NCBI GenBank assembly: GCA_022843945.1
Contig: JALHMR010000026.1
Coordinates: 1-64,000, forward strand
Source of the DNA: Rhodospirillaceae bacterium
Lineage (GTDB): Bacteria > Pseudomonadota > Alphaproteobacteria > CACIAM-22H2
Reading direction: 5' to 3'
Length of the DNA stretch: 64,000 bases
Below, in pieces: positions 35,058 to 44,092 of this stretch. Under the pieces are notes generated by a model. The model saw nothing but the letters and a program-made list of their open reading frames with translations, was not told the origin of the DNA and made no database searches. Numbering within the stretch: the first letter of the stretch is position 1; every line of letters begins with the position of its first letter. Made by a program: the position numbers and the translations under genes.

Positions 35058-35246
35058 ATGACCGACGACCACGCCACCGAAGCCCAGAAGAAGAAGGAGG
35101 AGGCCGCCAAGCGCCTCCAGGAGGCGCTGCGCCTCAAGCAGCAGCAGACCCGGCCCCACCAGGACCGCGGCAGCAAGCCGAGCGGCTCCGGCGGCACCGG
35201 CGCCTTCGCGCCCAAGCTGTTCCGGCGCGGCCCCCGCGGGGGCTGA
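35058..35246 (+). CDS. Small charged protein, unknown function
   Basis: 62 residues. The N-terminal half is a highly charged helix (EAQKKKEEAAKRLQEALRLK), the C-terminal half a basic Gly/Pro-rich stretch ending FAPKLFRRGPRGG. No domain recognised. The ATG at 35058 is preferred to 35028, which lies almost on the terminator. Short proteins of this style are common in alphaproteobacteria and often conserved; the charged helix plus basic tail could bind nucleic acid. Reality of the gene is likely but not certain. Confidence 0.62.
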   Translation: MTDDHATEAQKKKEEAAKRLQEALRLKQQQTRPHQDRGSKPSGSGGTGAFAPKLFRRGPRGG

Positions 35247-35362
35247 TCGCTGGCTTTTGGCCGGACGGGGTAGGCCGTCCGGGGCGTCGAGCCCACAAAA
35301 TTGCCGCAGGACTCGGGCACCGGCGGGACGATCTATGAGTCGTCCTGCAGCGGAGCCCGTTC

Positions 35363-36517
35363 ATGTCCGACTCTCAGCACCAGCCCGATCTAGCCCTCGA
35401 AGACCGAGTCCGCGAAGACGAGGAGGAGCGCAGCCGGACTCCCGTGTCGTGGCTGTTCGGCGCGGCCGCGGTCGTGCTCGGCGGCTTCGTGTCGGCCTAT
35501 TACACCAGCCCCTCGGCCACCGGTGTCGCCTTCGCCCAGATGTCGGAGAAGGCGAGCCCGTTGGTGCCCGCGCCGTGGAGCGGTCCGCAATCGGTGGGCA
35601 GGGGCAACATCGCCGAGCCGGCCGACGGGCCGCCGCCTTCGGTGGCCGCCGCGGGGCACGGTTTCGTGCTGGTCAAGAACTGGGATTTCGGCACCACCGG
35701 CACGGTCGCCAACCTCTCCGACCTGTTGCGCGAGTTTCACTTCCGCGACAACTTCAACACCTACGACCAGGGCGGCCTCTACGGCGTCAAGTCGGTGGCG
35801 CCGGTGAAGTCGGTGGCGTTGCCGGGCCAGCCGGTCGAGGATCCGCGCCGGCCGTTCCGCGATTTCACGGCGCAGTCGATGCGCTCGTGGCTGCGGCCAC
35901 TCAACCCCGACGTGGCGACGGTGAGCGTCGAGCGGCGCGAGGTCGGCTCGGGCTTCGTCATGCCGAAATTCACGCTGCCGGCGGGCGGCGCGTTTCTCGG
36001 CCGCGACATCCTGTGGGAGACGCGGGTTCGTCTCAACAATCCGGTGCCCGGCTACTGGTTCGCCATCTGGACCGTGGGCAACAAGTGGGACAAGGGCGCC
36101 GAGATGGACGTGGTCGAGAGCTTCGGCTTCGACAATGGCGGCGGCTACACGAATTTCGACGCGCGCCTGTTCCATGTGAACAGCGTCGGCGGCAAGGACC
36201 GGGTGACCGCGCCGCACTGGGAGGCCTACGTGCCCGGCAAGCGCGCCGACCTCACCCAGTGGAACACCTTCACCTGGCTTTATCGCAAGGACGACACCTA
36301 CACGGTGTGGTTCAACGGCGTCGAGGTACAGAGCGGCACGATTCACTGGACGCTCAAGGGCCGGCCGGAGGGCCAGCCGCTCAACATGAGCTTCATTTTC
36401 GATCCCGCCTGGGGCCACAAGAAGGTCGCCAGCGTGAACGTGAAAGACATGCCGGCCTCGAAGTTCAAGGATACCTATTACGAATGGGATTACAGCCGCA
36501 TCTATCTGCGGCCGTAA
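35363..36517 (+). CDS. GH16-like exported or membrane-anchored glycanase
   Basis: 384 residues. One membrane segment at about 30-47 (WLFGAAAVVLGGFVSAYY) after a charged cytoplasmic start, then a concanavalin-type sandwich. The sequence GAEMDVVESFG carries E247-x-D249-x-x-E252, the catalytic motif of glycoside hydrolase family 16, preceded by GYWFAIWTVG and followed by FTWLYRKDDTYTVWFNGVEV, typical strands. GH16 enzymes cut beta-glucans and other polysaccharides. The gene stands alone; possibly for its own exopolysaccharide. Target unknown. Confidence 0.8.
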   Translation: MSDSQHQPDLALEDRVREDEEERSRTPVSWLFGAAAVVLGGFVSAYYTSPSATGVAFAQMSEKASPLVPAPWSGPQSVGRGNIAEPADGPPPSVAAAGHGFVLVKNWDFGTTGTVANLSDLLREFHFRDNFNTYDQGGLYGVKSVAPVKSVALPGQPVEDPRRPFRDFTAQSMRSWLRPLNPDVATVSVERREVGSGFVMPKFTLPAGGAFLGRDILWETRVRLNNPVPGYWFAIWTVGNKWDKGAEMDVVESFGFDNGGGYTNFDARLFHVNSVGGKDRVTAPHWEAYVPGKRADLTQWNTFTWLYRKDDTYTVWFNGVEVQSGTIHWTLKGRPEGQPLNMSFIFDPAWGHKKVASVNVKDMPASKFKDTYYEWDYSRIYLRP

Positions 36518-36647
36518 GGGGGCCGCCGAAACGGGGAGCGTTTGCGGCCTATTTTCGGCGGGATTGCGGCGTGGGATTTCCGGGGCGGAGTTCAAGCCTT
36601 GTCCGGGGCGCGGCGGCCTCCAATATGGCCTAGCTCAGGAGGGCCCC

Positions 36648-36851
36648 ATGCGTGTCACCGTTCCTGCGATTCTTCTGCTCAGCGCCGCCCTGGCCTTAAG
36701 CGCCTGTGGCAGCAGTGCCAACAAGCGCGCCCGCTCTCCGGCAGAGCTGAGCGCGGCCGAGCCCGCACCCTATTCCCAGGATATCGACCTCAGCCGACCC
36801 GCCTGGCAGCGGGGGCCGGCCGGCGGTTACGGGCACGACCGTCTGCCTTGA
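36648..36851 (+). CDS. Small lipoprotein
   Basis: 67 residues from the ATG at 36648 (CAGGAGGGC just upstream): lipoprotein signal VTVPAILLLSAALALSAC, then a short mature part with DIDLSRPAWQRG. The DIDLSRPAW stretch recalls QIDLGKPVW of the two glycine-zipper lipoproteins at 34.4-34.9 kb, so the three may share a C-terminal motif without the zipper. No function known. Confidence 0.75.
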   Translation: MRVTVPAILLLSAALALSACGSSANKRARSPAELSAAEPAPYSQDIDLSRPAWQRGPAGGYGHDRLP

Positions 36852-36915
36852 TGCATCGTTAACGGCCCCGCCCTAAGATACGCCTTCACGGCCAATCCGG
36901 CCTGGGGGTGGGGCG

Positions 36916-38316
36916 ATGGCGTACGACTACGATTTCCTGGTCATCGGGTCCGGGCCGGCCGGCCAGCGCGCCGCCATCCAGGCCGCCAAGCTCGGCAAGA
37001 AGGTCCTGCTGGTCGAGCGCCAGGCGGTGGTCGGGGGCGTGTGCATCAACACCGGCACCATCCCGTCTAAGACCCTGCGCGAGGCCGTGCTGCATCTCTC
37101 CGGCCACCGCGAGCGCGGCATTTACGGCGCCTCGTACTCGGTGAAGCAGAACATCACCATGAGCGACCTGCATTTCCGCACCGCCCATGTCATCCGCCAC
37201 GAGATCGACGTCACCCGCCACCAGCTGCAGCGCAACCGCATCGAGGTCGTGGTCGGCAACGGCAAGTTCGTCGACGCGCACACCGTGAGCATCGAGGACG
37301 TGCCGGGCCGCGGCACGCGCAACGTCACCGCCGACAAAATCGCCATCGCCGTCGGCACCATGGCGACGCGCGACAAGAAAATCCCCTTCGACGGCCAGCG
37401 CATCCTGATCAGCGACGACATCCTCACCCTCGAGAAACTCCCGCGCACGCTGACCGTGATCGGCGCCGGTGTCATCGGCATCGAGTACGCGACCATCTTC
37501 GCCACGCTCGGCGTGCGCGTCACGCTGATCGACAAGCGCGACCGGCTGCTGCCCTTCATCGACCGCGAGATCACGGACTCGCTCGCCTACCAGATGCACC
37601 AGCACCGCGTGACCCTGCGCCTCGGCGAGGAGGTCAAGGGCATCGAGCCGGTCAAGGACGACAAGGGCGACCGCGTGCGTGTGACGCTGGTCTCCGGCAA
37701 GCAGATCGTCAGCGAGGCGGCGCTCTACTCGATCGGCCGCACCGGCGCCACCGAGGCGCTCGACCTCAAAGCCGCCGGCGTCGAAGCCGACGATCGTGGC
37801 CGGCTCAAGGTCAACGAGAGCTTCCAGACCAGCCAGCCGCATATCTACGCGGTGGGCGACGTCATCGGTTTCCCGAGCCTGGCCTCGACCTCGATGGAGC
37901 AGGGGCGGCTGGCCGCCTGCCATGCCTTCAACACCAAGGCCGAATGCGTGCCGTCGCTGTTCCCCTACGGCATCTACACGATCCCCGAGATCTCGACCGT
38001 GGGCAAGAACGAGGAAGAGCTGACGCAGGAAGGCATCCCCTACGAGATCGGCAAGGCCAACTACCGCGAGATCGCGCGCGGCCAGATCATCGGCGACAGC
38101 GCCGGCCTGCTGAAGCTGATCTTCAACCTCGAGACCCGCGAGCTCCTGGGCGTGCACATCATCGGCGAGGGCGCGAGCGAGCTCATCCATATCGGCCAGG
38201 CCGTGCTCGCCCACAAGGGCTCGATCGACTACTTCGTCAACACCGTGTTCAACTACCCGACCCTCGCCGAGTGCTACAAGACGGCGGCTTTCGACGGCAT
38301 CAATCGGCTGGGGTGA
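36916..38316 (+). CDS. sthA: Soluble pyridine nucleotide transhydrogenase
   Basis: 466 residues, flavoprotein disulfide reductase fold. FAD-binding DYDFLVIGSGPAGQRAAIQA, the transhydrogenase-type site GGVCINTGTIPSKTLREAV in which the second redox cysteine of lipoamide dehydrogenase is replaced by Thr, NAD(P)-binding VIGAGVIGIEYATIFATLG, the second FAD motif IYAVGDVIGFPSLAS, and the dimer-domain end. SthA exchanges reducing power between NADPH and NADH in the cytoplasm. GGGGTGGGG precedes the ATG. Followed by two unrelated small genes. Confidence 0.95.
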   Translation: MAYDYDFLVIGSGPAGQRAAIQAAKLGKKVLLVERQAVVGGVCINTGTIPSKTLREAVLHLSGHRERGIYGASYSVKQNITMSDLHFRTAHVIRHEIDVTRHQLQRNRIEVVVGNGKFVDAHTVSIEDVPGRGTRNVTADKIAIAVGTMATRDKKIPFDGQRILISDDILTLEKLPRTLTVIGAGVIGIEYATIFATLGVRVTLIDKRDRLLPFIDREITDSLAYQMHQHRVTLRLGEEVKGIEPVKDDKGDRVRVTLVSGKQIVSEAALYSIGRTGATEALDLKAAGVEADDRGRLKVNESFQTSQPHIYAVGDVIGFPSLASTSMEQGRLAACHAFNTKAECVPSLFPYGIYTIPEISTVGKNEEELTQEGIPYEIGKANYREIARGQIIGDSAGLLKLIFNLETRELLGVHIIGEGASELIHIGQAVLAHKGSIDYFVNTVFNYPTLAECYKTAAFDGINRLG

Positions 38317-38347
38317 CCGCCGCGCGGCAATAGGGTAGAACCAGCCC

Positions 38348-38602
38348 ATGCCGCTCATGCAAGCCGTGCCCGTGAAGCTCGCCGAGATCTACGTGCCGGC
38401 GCGCTACCGCGCGGCCCTCGATCCGCAGAAGCTGGAGGCGCTCACCGCCAGCATCGGCGAGAGCGGGGTCAAGGTCCCGATCCACGTGCGGCGCGACAAG
38501 CAGCGCTACGTGCTGGTCAGCGGCTTCCACCGCCTGGAGGCGGTGCGCGCCTTGGGCGGCGACACGATCCAGGCGCTGATCGTCCAAACACCTCTGCGGT
38601 GA
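38348..38602 (+). CDS. ParB-like nuclease-domain protein
   Basis: 84 residues containing only a ParB/Srx-type core: VKLAEIYVPARYRAALDPQK, LEALTASIGESGVKVPIHVR and LVSGFHRLEAVRALGG (GFHR in place of GERR/GHHR). No HTH follows, so this is not a chromosome partition ParB; small stand-alone versions exist and their role is unclear. Its stop overlaps the next start. Confidence 0.82.
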   Translation: MPLMQAVPVKLAEIYVPARYRAALDPQKLEALTASIGESGVKVPIHVRRDKQRYVLVSGFHRLEAVRALGGDTIQALIVQTPLR

Positions 38603-39057
38603 CCGATATCTACGTCGATGGCGATGCCTGCCCGGTGCGCGAGGAAGTCTATCGCGTCGCCGAGCGGCTGGGGCTGGGCGTCTTCGTCGTGGCCAATGGC
38701 TCACGCCCGATCCGCCCGTCGCCTAATCCCAGGATCCGCCTGGTGATCGTCGAGGAAGGTGCCGACAAGGCGGATGACTGGATCGCCGAGCACATCACCG
38801 CGGCGGATGTCTGCGTCACGGCGGATATTCCCCTGGCCTCGCGCTGCCTGGCGAAGGGGGCGCGCGCCCTGTCGCCGATCGGCAAGCCGTGGATGCCGAA
38901 CAATATCGGCAATGCCCTGGCCGGCCGCGAGGTCAGCCGGCACCTGCGCGAGCTGGGCGTGAGCACGGGCGGGCCGCCGCCCATGACCAGGCAGGACCGC
39001 TCGCGGTTCCTTAGCGCCCTGGACACGGAAGTCCAGGCGGCCCGGCGGGGTTCGTAA
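38599..39057 (+). CDS. YaiI/YqxD family protein (UPF0178)
   Basis: 152 residues from a GTG overlapping the previous gene by four bases. Family marks: IYVDGDACPVREEVYRVAER at the start, ADDWIAEHITAADVCVTADI and PLASRCLAKGARALSP. This is a widespread PIN-like family with conserved acidic residues (DGDACP, TADIPLA), suggesting nuclease activity, but its function is unestablished. Length is normal. Confidence 0.92.
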   Translation: MTDIYVDGDACPVREEVYRVAERLGLGVFVVANGSRPIRPSPNPRIRLVIVEEGADKADDWIAEHITAADVCVTADIPLASRCLAKGARALSPIGKPWMPNNIGNALAGREVSRHLRELGVSTGGPPPMTRQDRSRFLSALDTEVQAARRGS

Positions 39058-39338
39058 GGGCCGCCTCTCCTTCGGGTGTCGAGCGTCCCGTATTGATGGC
39101 GCAGCGGGATACTGCAATATTAGGGTGGGGTTGACGTATGGCTGTGGTTTGCCGGCTCGTGGGTCGTGCCGCGCCAGTGGAGTGCCCCTTTGACCTCTTC
39201 AGATCCCCAGAATTCGTCATCGCCTGATCGGCTCGTCGTGTTCGTTGCCGTCGCGAAGCGGCGAGGGATGGTTACGCTTGGCAATCTGCCCGCCGGGGTC
39301 TATTGCCGTATTCAGTTTTCCATCGACCGGAGCTCGCC

Positions 39339-39761
39339 ATGAGTCTCGAGACACCGTCATCTGCCGCTGGCCAGCCGGAGCAACCGGCTATGGGTCTGCT
39401 GCGCGGCCGGCGCATCCTGGTCGTCGAAGATGAATCGATGATCTGGATGCTGATCGAGGACGGTCTCAGCGAGGAGGGATGCGTCGTCGTCGGGCCGGCC
39501 TCGCAGCTCGACGACGCGCTGCGGGCGGCGGCGGACGAGGCGATCGATGCGGCGCTGCTCGATGTCAATCTCGGGGGCCGGCCGGTCTATCCGGTCGCCG
39601 ATGTTCTGGCTCGGCGGGGCATTCCGTTCGCCTTCCTCACGGGCTATGGCGCAGGAGGCATCCAGGAAGCCTATCGCCACCACCCGGTGCTCAAGAAGCC
39701 GTTCACCCTGAACGGCCTCGTGGCGCTCGCCGTACGCCTGGTGGGTGAGCAGGCTGCCTAA
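39339..39761 (+). CDS. Single-domain response regulator
   Basis: 140 residues from the ATG at 39339. CheY-like receiver: RILVVEDESMIWMLIEDGL (acidic pair), phospho-acceptor Asp in DAALLDVNLGGRPVYPVAD, switch Thr in AFLTGYGA and Lys in VLKKPFTLNGL. No output domain. The variant of this kind (DVNLGG) is frequent among receivers paired with HWE/HisKA_2 kinases, and such a kinase lies at 40392-41414, although two micro-genes on the other strand intervene. Confidence 0.9.
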   Translation: MSLETPSSAAGQPEQPAMGLLRGRRILVVEDESMIWMLIEDGLSEEGCVVVGPASQLDDALRAAADEAIDAALLDVNLGGRPVYPVADVLARRGIPFAFLTGYGAGGIQEAYRHHPVLKKPFTLNGLVALAVRLVGEQAA

Positions 39762-39819
39762 ACGCCGGGCGAACTCGTCGGCCGCCCGCGGGCAGGGAGT
39801 CGGCCGGCTGACTGTAGCG

Positions 39820-39891
39820 TCAGCGCAGGCCGAGATAGCCTAGCGCGAATATGACGACGACGACGATGCCGATCAGGGTGAAAGGGCTCAT
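39820..39891 (-). CDS. 23-residue membrane micro-protein
   Basis: Encodes MSPFTLIGIVVVVIFALGYL ending GLR, a single hydrophobic helix. It is a tandem paralogue of the next micro-gene: both are exactly 23 residues, start MS-x-F, contain IG-x-x-VV and end LGLR. Gap of 9 bases between them indicates one transcript. Conservation of the pattern within the pair argues these are translated. Function unknown; a stress-induced membrane peptide is suggested by the promoter upstream. Confidence 0.72.
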   Translation of the reverse strand: MSPFTLIGIVVVVIFALGYLGLR

Positions 39892-39900
39892 GGCAATCGC

Positions 39901-39972
39901 CTAGCGCAGCCCGAGGAAGCTGAGCACGGCGAGGGCCACGACTATCACGCCGATGATATAAAACACGCTCAT
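39901..39972 (-). CDS. 23-residue membrane micro-protein
   Basis: Encodes MSVFYIIGVIVVALAVLSFL ending GLR, a single hydrophobic helix. GGGAGG lies just upstream of the ATG at 39972. The consensus EcfG promoter at 40014-40038 is correctly oriented and spaced, so this gene leads a two-micro-gene stress unit with its paralogue at 39820-39891. No known partner. Confidence 0.76.
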   Translation of the reverse strand: MSVFYIIGVIVVALAVLSFLGLR

Positions 39973-40013
39973 CCGAGCCTCCCGCTTACGCTTGATCTGA
40001 CGTTCAGGGTACC

Positions 40014-40038
40014 AACGGCCAAGTCATCGCGGTGTTCC
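40014..40038 (-). promoter_or_regulatory. Consensus EcfG general-stress promoter
   Basis: On the minus strand GGAAC (40038-40034), 16-base spacer, CGTT (40017-40014): an exact match to the alphaproteobacterial EcfG consensus. The start codon of the first micro-gene is about 40 bases downstream. Confidence 0.78.
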
Positions 40039-40391
40039 CACGAGCTTCGGAGGCGGGCGGTCAAGGGTGGCCACGCCGGGCTGGGGGTCCCCTTTTAGTC
40101 GCCGCGCCCGGGGCCTTATTGGGCAACCGCAGGTTTTTTCCGCCGGCGCCTCACCGGTTTCCCCTACCTTGACGGGCCTGGTGCCCATCCTAAATCCCAA
40201 CGTGGTTGCCGTGATCGCTGACCGGCCACGCCGTTCTGGCCGCCCAGAAACAGGAGTAGCGCCAGCGACCGCGGCAGGGCGATTCCGAACCTGCTTCCTT
40301 CGCCACATGTCTCTGGCGGCAGAGCACGGGCGAAGGGGCGTCGCCCCGCTTGTCGGTCGAATATGTCGTGCTAGGCTCAAGGCCGAGACGG
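40039..40391. other. Intergenic stretch of about 350 bases
   Basis: No gene recognised here on either strand; the frames that stay open have Pro/Arg-rich, antisense-like composition. It lies between the divergent stress promoter and the HWE kinase and presumably holds the kinase promoter, but I see no clear -35/-10 pair. Confidence 0.5.
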
Positions 40392-41414
40392 ATGAACGAT
40401 CCAGACCGCATATTCTGGGAGCAGTGGGACCGCTGGCGCGTTGATGCGGCCAGCGCCCCGTTCACCGCCTATGCGGTGGCGCTGGCCCTCTTCGGCGTTG
40501 CCTTCCTGGGACGACTGCTTCTCGATCAAGTCCTGCCTGGGCGCCTACCCTTCGTCACCTTCTTTCCGGCCGTGCTGCTCAGCGCCTTCTTCGCCGGCAC
40601 GGTCCCCAGCCTCTTCGTCCTCGTAGCCTCGGGCGTGATTGGCGCGCTGTGGCTGGCAGCGGGTGCCTCCCCGGTTCTCGAGCGCCTGCTCAGTTTCGGC
40701 CTGTTCCTCGTCACCGGCGGCGCGCCCATCGCCTTGCTGCGCATCATCGATCACGCGGTCGCTCGCATTCGCCGGCAGGAGCAAAAACTGGCCTTGATCA
40801 ATGACGAGCTCAAGCATCGCCTGAAGAACCTCTTTGCCGTGACCGATTCCGTCTTCCGCCAGAGCCTCAAGTCGGGGGCTTCGGCCGAAGAACTGCGCCA
40901 CGCCGTCTCGGAACGCCTGCAGGCGCTGGCTGCGGCGCAGGACCTGGTAAGTCCGACCGCCCAGGGTACGCCGGTCGAGGGGCTGGTCGACGCGGTTGTG
41001 CTGCCGCTTGCGCCTCATCCTTCGCGACTGCTGCGGCACGGTCCGCGCGCTTTGCTCTCGGCGGAACAGACGACCACCGTCGCCCTGATGCTGCACGAGT
41101 TGGCCACCAATGCCATCAAGCACGGGGCTTGGCGCGGCGAGACGGGAACCGTGGCGTTTACCTGGAAGTTCGTGCGCGATGGCGGCGAGCAGCATCGCCT
41201 GGCGATCGACTGGGTGGAGCAGGGCGGCCCCGCGGTGGTGCCGCCGCGGCGGGCGGGCTTCGGCACCACGCTGCTCAAGGCCCGGCTGACGGGCACCCAG
41301 GTGGCGCTCGATCTGAAGCCCGAGGGAGTCAACTGTCGCATCGAGATGACGGCGGCGCCGATGCCGCCCGCGGATGAAGCGCCGCTCAGTCGTTCCGCGC
41401 TGTCGCCGATCTAG
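40392..41414 (+). CDS. HWE/HisKA_2-type membrane histidine kinase
   Basis: 340 residues from the ATG at 40392. N-terminal membrane region with four helices (about 25-125; PFVTFFPAVLLSAFFAGTVP, as in DUF4118 sensors), then the dimerisation/phospho-acceptor segment ALINDELKHRLKNLFAVTDS with the H-R-x-K-N motif, and an ATPase domain ALMLHELATNAIKHGAW with GFGTTLLKARL. Kinases of this group feed the general stress response or light and redox signalling in alphaproteobacteria. The receiver at 39339 may be its partner. Confidence 0.9.
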   Translation: MNDPDRIFWEQWDRWRVDAASAPFTAYAVALALFGVAFLGRLLLDQVLPGRLPFVTFFPAVLLSAFFAGTVPSLFVLVASGVIGALWLAAGASPVLERLLSFGLFLVTGGAPIALLRIIDHAVARIRRQEQKLALINDELKHRLKNLFAVTDSVFRQSLKSGASAEELRHAVSERLQALAAAQDLVSPTAQGTPVEGLVDAVVLPLAPHPSRLLRHGPRALLSAEQTTTVALMLHELATNAIKHGAWRGETGTVAFTWKFVRDGGEQHRLAIDWVEQGGPAVVPPRRAGFGTTLLKARLTGTQVALDLKPEGVNCRIEMTAAPMPPADEAPLSRSALSPI

Positions 41415-41588
41415 CCCGCGCAGACGATCTTGGTTCGCCCGAGAGCGTTCTCTCGCGGCTGTTTTCACGAAGATTATGGTTAAGAGCACCAGGAGGGGAA
41501 TAAGCCCCGCGCTGGCAGCGTAAATGTCGCGCACTATAGGCAGCCATCAAAAGGTTGCCGAGCAGCGGGGACTGGCGGCAAGACGGCG

Positions 41589-43238
41589 ATGACGGAGACG
41601 TTCCGCAGAAAGGGGGGCCAGCGGGTCGTTCCCGGTCAGACCCAGGAGCTCGAGATCCTGTCGACCGTGGTGGCCAGCGCGCCGACGGCGATGGCCATCG
41701 TCGGGCCCGACGTCCGGCTTCTGGCCTTCAACCGTGCGTTCCTCGACATCTTCGATATTCCGCCCGACACGATCTTCATCGGCGATCCGCTGGAGAAGCT
41801 GTTCCGCTACTTCGCCGATCACGGCGAGTTCGGCGAGGGCGAGAACGAGAAGAAGATCCGTGAAAGCCTGCGCCGGGCTGTGGGCTGCGGGGCGCGGCAG
41901 TATGAGTGGATGACGCGCTCGAAGCGCACCCTCGCCGTCAGCCATCAGCCACTGCGCGCCGGCGGCTCCGTCACCACCTTTGCCGACGTCACCGAGCGCC
42001 GGGAGAAGGAGTCGCTGCTCAAGCGCGCCTGGTCGCTGGCCGAGGGCGAACGCGCGAGGCTGGCGGATTGGGCCGACGTCTCCAACGACTGGTTCTGGGA
42101 GGCGGATGGCGAGGGGCGCCTGACCTTCGTCTCGGAAGGTTTCGAGGCGGCCCTGGGCCAGCCGGCGGGCACGCGGTTGGGCCGGATGCTCTTCGACATC
42201 GCCAGCGAGCCGATCGATACGACGGATCCCGCCTGCATCTTCCTGAACGCGGCGATCCGCGAGCGGCGGCCCTTCCGGGACGTGCAGTTCGCCATCAGCG
42301 TCGACGGCATACGCCGCCACATCAGCACCAGCGGCAAGCCGATCTTCGACGCCGGCAAGCAGTTTCACGGCTATCGCGGTACCAGCCGCGACGTGACCCA
42401 CCGGGTGCGCGCCGAGCGGGGGCTGGAGCAGCAGGCGGACATGCTGCGCGCCATGGTCGACAAGCTCGACCTGGCGCGGGCCAACGCCGTGCAGGCGCTG
42501 GCCGAGGCCGACCGCGCCAACAAGTCCAAGTCGTACTTCCTGGCCAGCATGAGCCATGAGCTGCGCACGCCGCTCAACGCCATCATCGGCTTCTCGGAGC
42601 TGCTGGAGGGCGGCCTCTTCGGGCCGCTCAACCCGCGCTACGTCGAGTATGCGCGCGACATCCACAATTCCGGGCGCTACCTGCTGCGCCTGATCAACGA
42701 CATCCTCGACCAGTCCAAGATCGACGCCGGCAAGCTCGAGCTCTACGACCAGCAGGTCGACCTGCGCGACATCATTGGCGAGTGCCAGCGCCTGCTGCGC
42801 GACAAGGCCGACGAGAAGCGCATCGGGCTATGGACACGCCTGCCGCCGGAGACGCCCGCCCTGCGCGGCGACCGGCTGCGCCTTAAGCAGGTGCTGCTCA
42901 ATCTCCTGTCCAACGCGATCAAGTTCACCCTGAAGGGCGGCCAGGTCGGCGTCACGATCTCGCGGCCCGGCAACGGCGGTGTCGCGATCTGCGTCGAGGA
43001 CACGGGCATCGGCATGCGGCCGGAGAGCATCCCGCTGGCGCTCGAGCCCTTCCGCCAGGTCGAGAGCCCGTTCGCCCGCCACCACGAGGGCACCGGGCTC
43101 GGCCTGCCGCTCTCGCGCTCGCTGGTCGAGCTGCATGGCGGTACGCTGACCATCGACAGCCAGCTCGACAAGGGGACCAAGGTCAGGGTCTGGCTGCCGG
43201 CGGAGCGCGTGGCCGCCGCTCCGCCGGCAAAGGCGTAG
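41589..43238 (+). CDS. PAS-domain hybrid-free histidine kinase
   Basis: 549 residues without membrane segments. Two PAS domains at about 20-135 (APTAMAIVGPDVRLLAFNRA) and 155-275 (DVSNDWFWEADGEGRLTFVS), a linking coiled coil, HisKA with ASMSHELRTPLNAIIGFSEL, and HATPase with LNLLSNAIKFTLKGGQVGV, EDTGIGM and GTGLGLPLSRSLVELHGG. All catalytic boxes are intact. No receiver in the same protein; response regulators at 44092 and 45005 are nearby candidates. Cytoplasmic sensing is implied. Confidence 0.92.
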   Translation: MTETFRRKGGQRVVPGQTQELEILSTVVASAPTAMAIVGPDVRLLAFNRAFLDIFDIPPDTIFIGDPLEKLFRYFADHGEFGEGENEKKIRESLRRAVGCGARQYEWMTRSKRTLAVSHQPLRAGGSVTTFADVTERREKESLLKRAWSLAEGERARLADWADVSNDWFWEADGEGRLTFVSEGFEAALGQPAGTRLGRMLFDIASEPIDTTDPACIFLNAAIRERRPFRDVQFAISVDGIRRHISTSGKPIFDAGKQFHGYRGTSRDVTHRVRAERGLEQQADMLRAMVDKLDLARANAVQALAEADRANKSKSYFLASMSHELRTPLNAIIGFSELLEGGLFGPLNPRYVEYARDIHNSGRYLLRLINDILDQSKIDAGKLELYDQQVDLRDIIGECQRLLRDKADEKRIGLWTRLPPETPALRGDRLRLKQVLLNLLSNAIKFTLKGGQVGVTISRPGNGGVAICVEDTGIGMRPESIPLALEPFRQVESPFARHHEGTGLGLPLSRSLVELHGGTLTIDSQLDKGTKVRVWLPAERVAAAPPAKA

Positions 43239-43242
43239 AAGC

Positions 43243-43950
43243 CTACTGCCGCAAGATCATCTCGTTGCCGCGGATCTCGAAGCCCGAGAGGCGGCGCAGG
43301 AAGCCCATGCCGAGCAGCGACTGGTCGATGCGCCCGCCCATCACGTGACCGGTGAGGTTGTCGACCGCGATGTCGCCGATCGTCACCCGGTCGAGGTGCA
43401 CGCGCGCGCCGTAGCTGGTGCCGTTGGCGGTGCTGTAGGGAACATCGAAGCGCAGGCGCTCGACGTCGATGCCCAGGCGTTTGGCGTCGTCGCGGGTCAG
43501 GGCCACGTCGCTGGCCCCGGTATCGACCATGAAGCGCACGCGCTGCGCCGGGTTGTTGCCGGCCACGACCTCGGCCACGGTGTGGAAGTGGCCATCGGCG
43601 CCGGCGCGCAGCGCCGCCACGCCGGGCGCCAGGCTCACCGGCTGGGCCGGCACGAGGTTGCCGGCGACCCGGCGCCATACGGGTTCGAGCTCGTCCCTGA
43701 AGCTGTAGCCGGTGACCAGCACCAGGCCGACGCCGATCCAGGCCAGCGCCGAACGCAGCACCGGCCCGAGCCCCTCGCGGCGCAGGCCGAGCGTCAGGCT
43801 GCCGGCCAGCGCCGCCAGGATGACGAGCCTGGAGATCAGCTCGATCTGGTTGTCGTCGCGGCTCAGCACGCCGGGGAATTGCCGGTCGAGGAATAGCACC
43901 AGCGCCACGGTCAGGGCGGCGAGCAGGCCGGCGAGAAGAAACGGGTTCAT
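43243..43950 (-). CDS. Membrane-anchored retropepsin-like aspartic protease
   Basis: 235 residues with three N-terminal membrane segments (about 4-20, 40-58, 68-85), then a single-lobe aspartic protease domain: VRFMVDTGASDVALTRDDAK with the D-T-G-A-S active site, DRVTIGDIAVDNLTGHVMGG, and SLLGMGFLRRLSGFEIRGNE. This is the TIGR02281 clan-AA family of proteobacteria, active as a dimer in the periplasm. Convergent with the PAS kinase, four bases apart. Confidence 0.9.
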   Translation of the reverse strand: MNPFLLAGLLAALTVALVLFLDRQFPGVLSRDDNQIELISRLVILAALAGSLTLGLRREGLGPVLRSALAWIGVGLVLVTGYSFRDELEPVWRRVAGNLVPAQPVSLAPGVAALRAGADGHFHTVAEVVAGNNPAQRVRFMVDTGASDVALTRDDAKRLGIDVERLRFDVPYSTANGTSYGARVHLDRVTIGDIAVDNLTGHVMGGRIDQSLLGMGFLRRLSGFEIRGNEMILRQ

Positions 43951-44071
43951 CGGCGAGGAGTATAGCGCAGCCGGTTTCGGCGGCGCGAAAACCGCAGGAT
44001 GAGCGAGAGGCGGTCCTGATTTTCGGAGCGCACTCGCGCGGCCGTGAAGGCGGCCGCGCTGTTGCGCTGTC

Positions 44072-44092
44072 GCGCGAGCGAAACGCTCGCGC
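44072..44092 (-). repeat. Palindromic hairpin fused to a stop codon (copy 1)
   Basis: GCGCGAGCG (44072-44080), AAA, CGCTCGCGC (44084-44092). Read on the minus strand it starts within the TAG stop of the response regulator at 44092. Same element type as at 47181-47199 and 50604-50622; probably acts as a 3' hairpin. Confidence 0.75.

Noticed and set aside
36886-38358. 490-codon minus-strand frame opposite sthA
   Set aside because: sthA is complete and highly conserved; the antisense frame has no recognisable motif.
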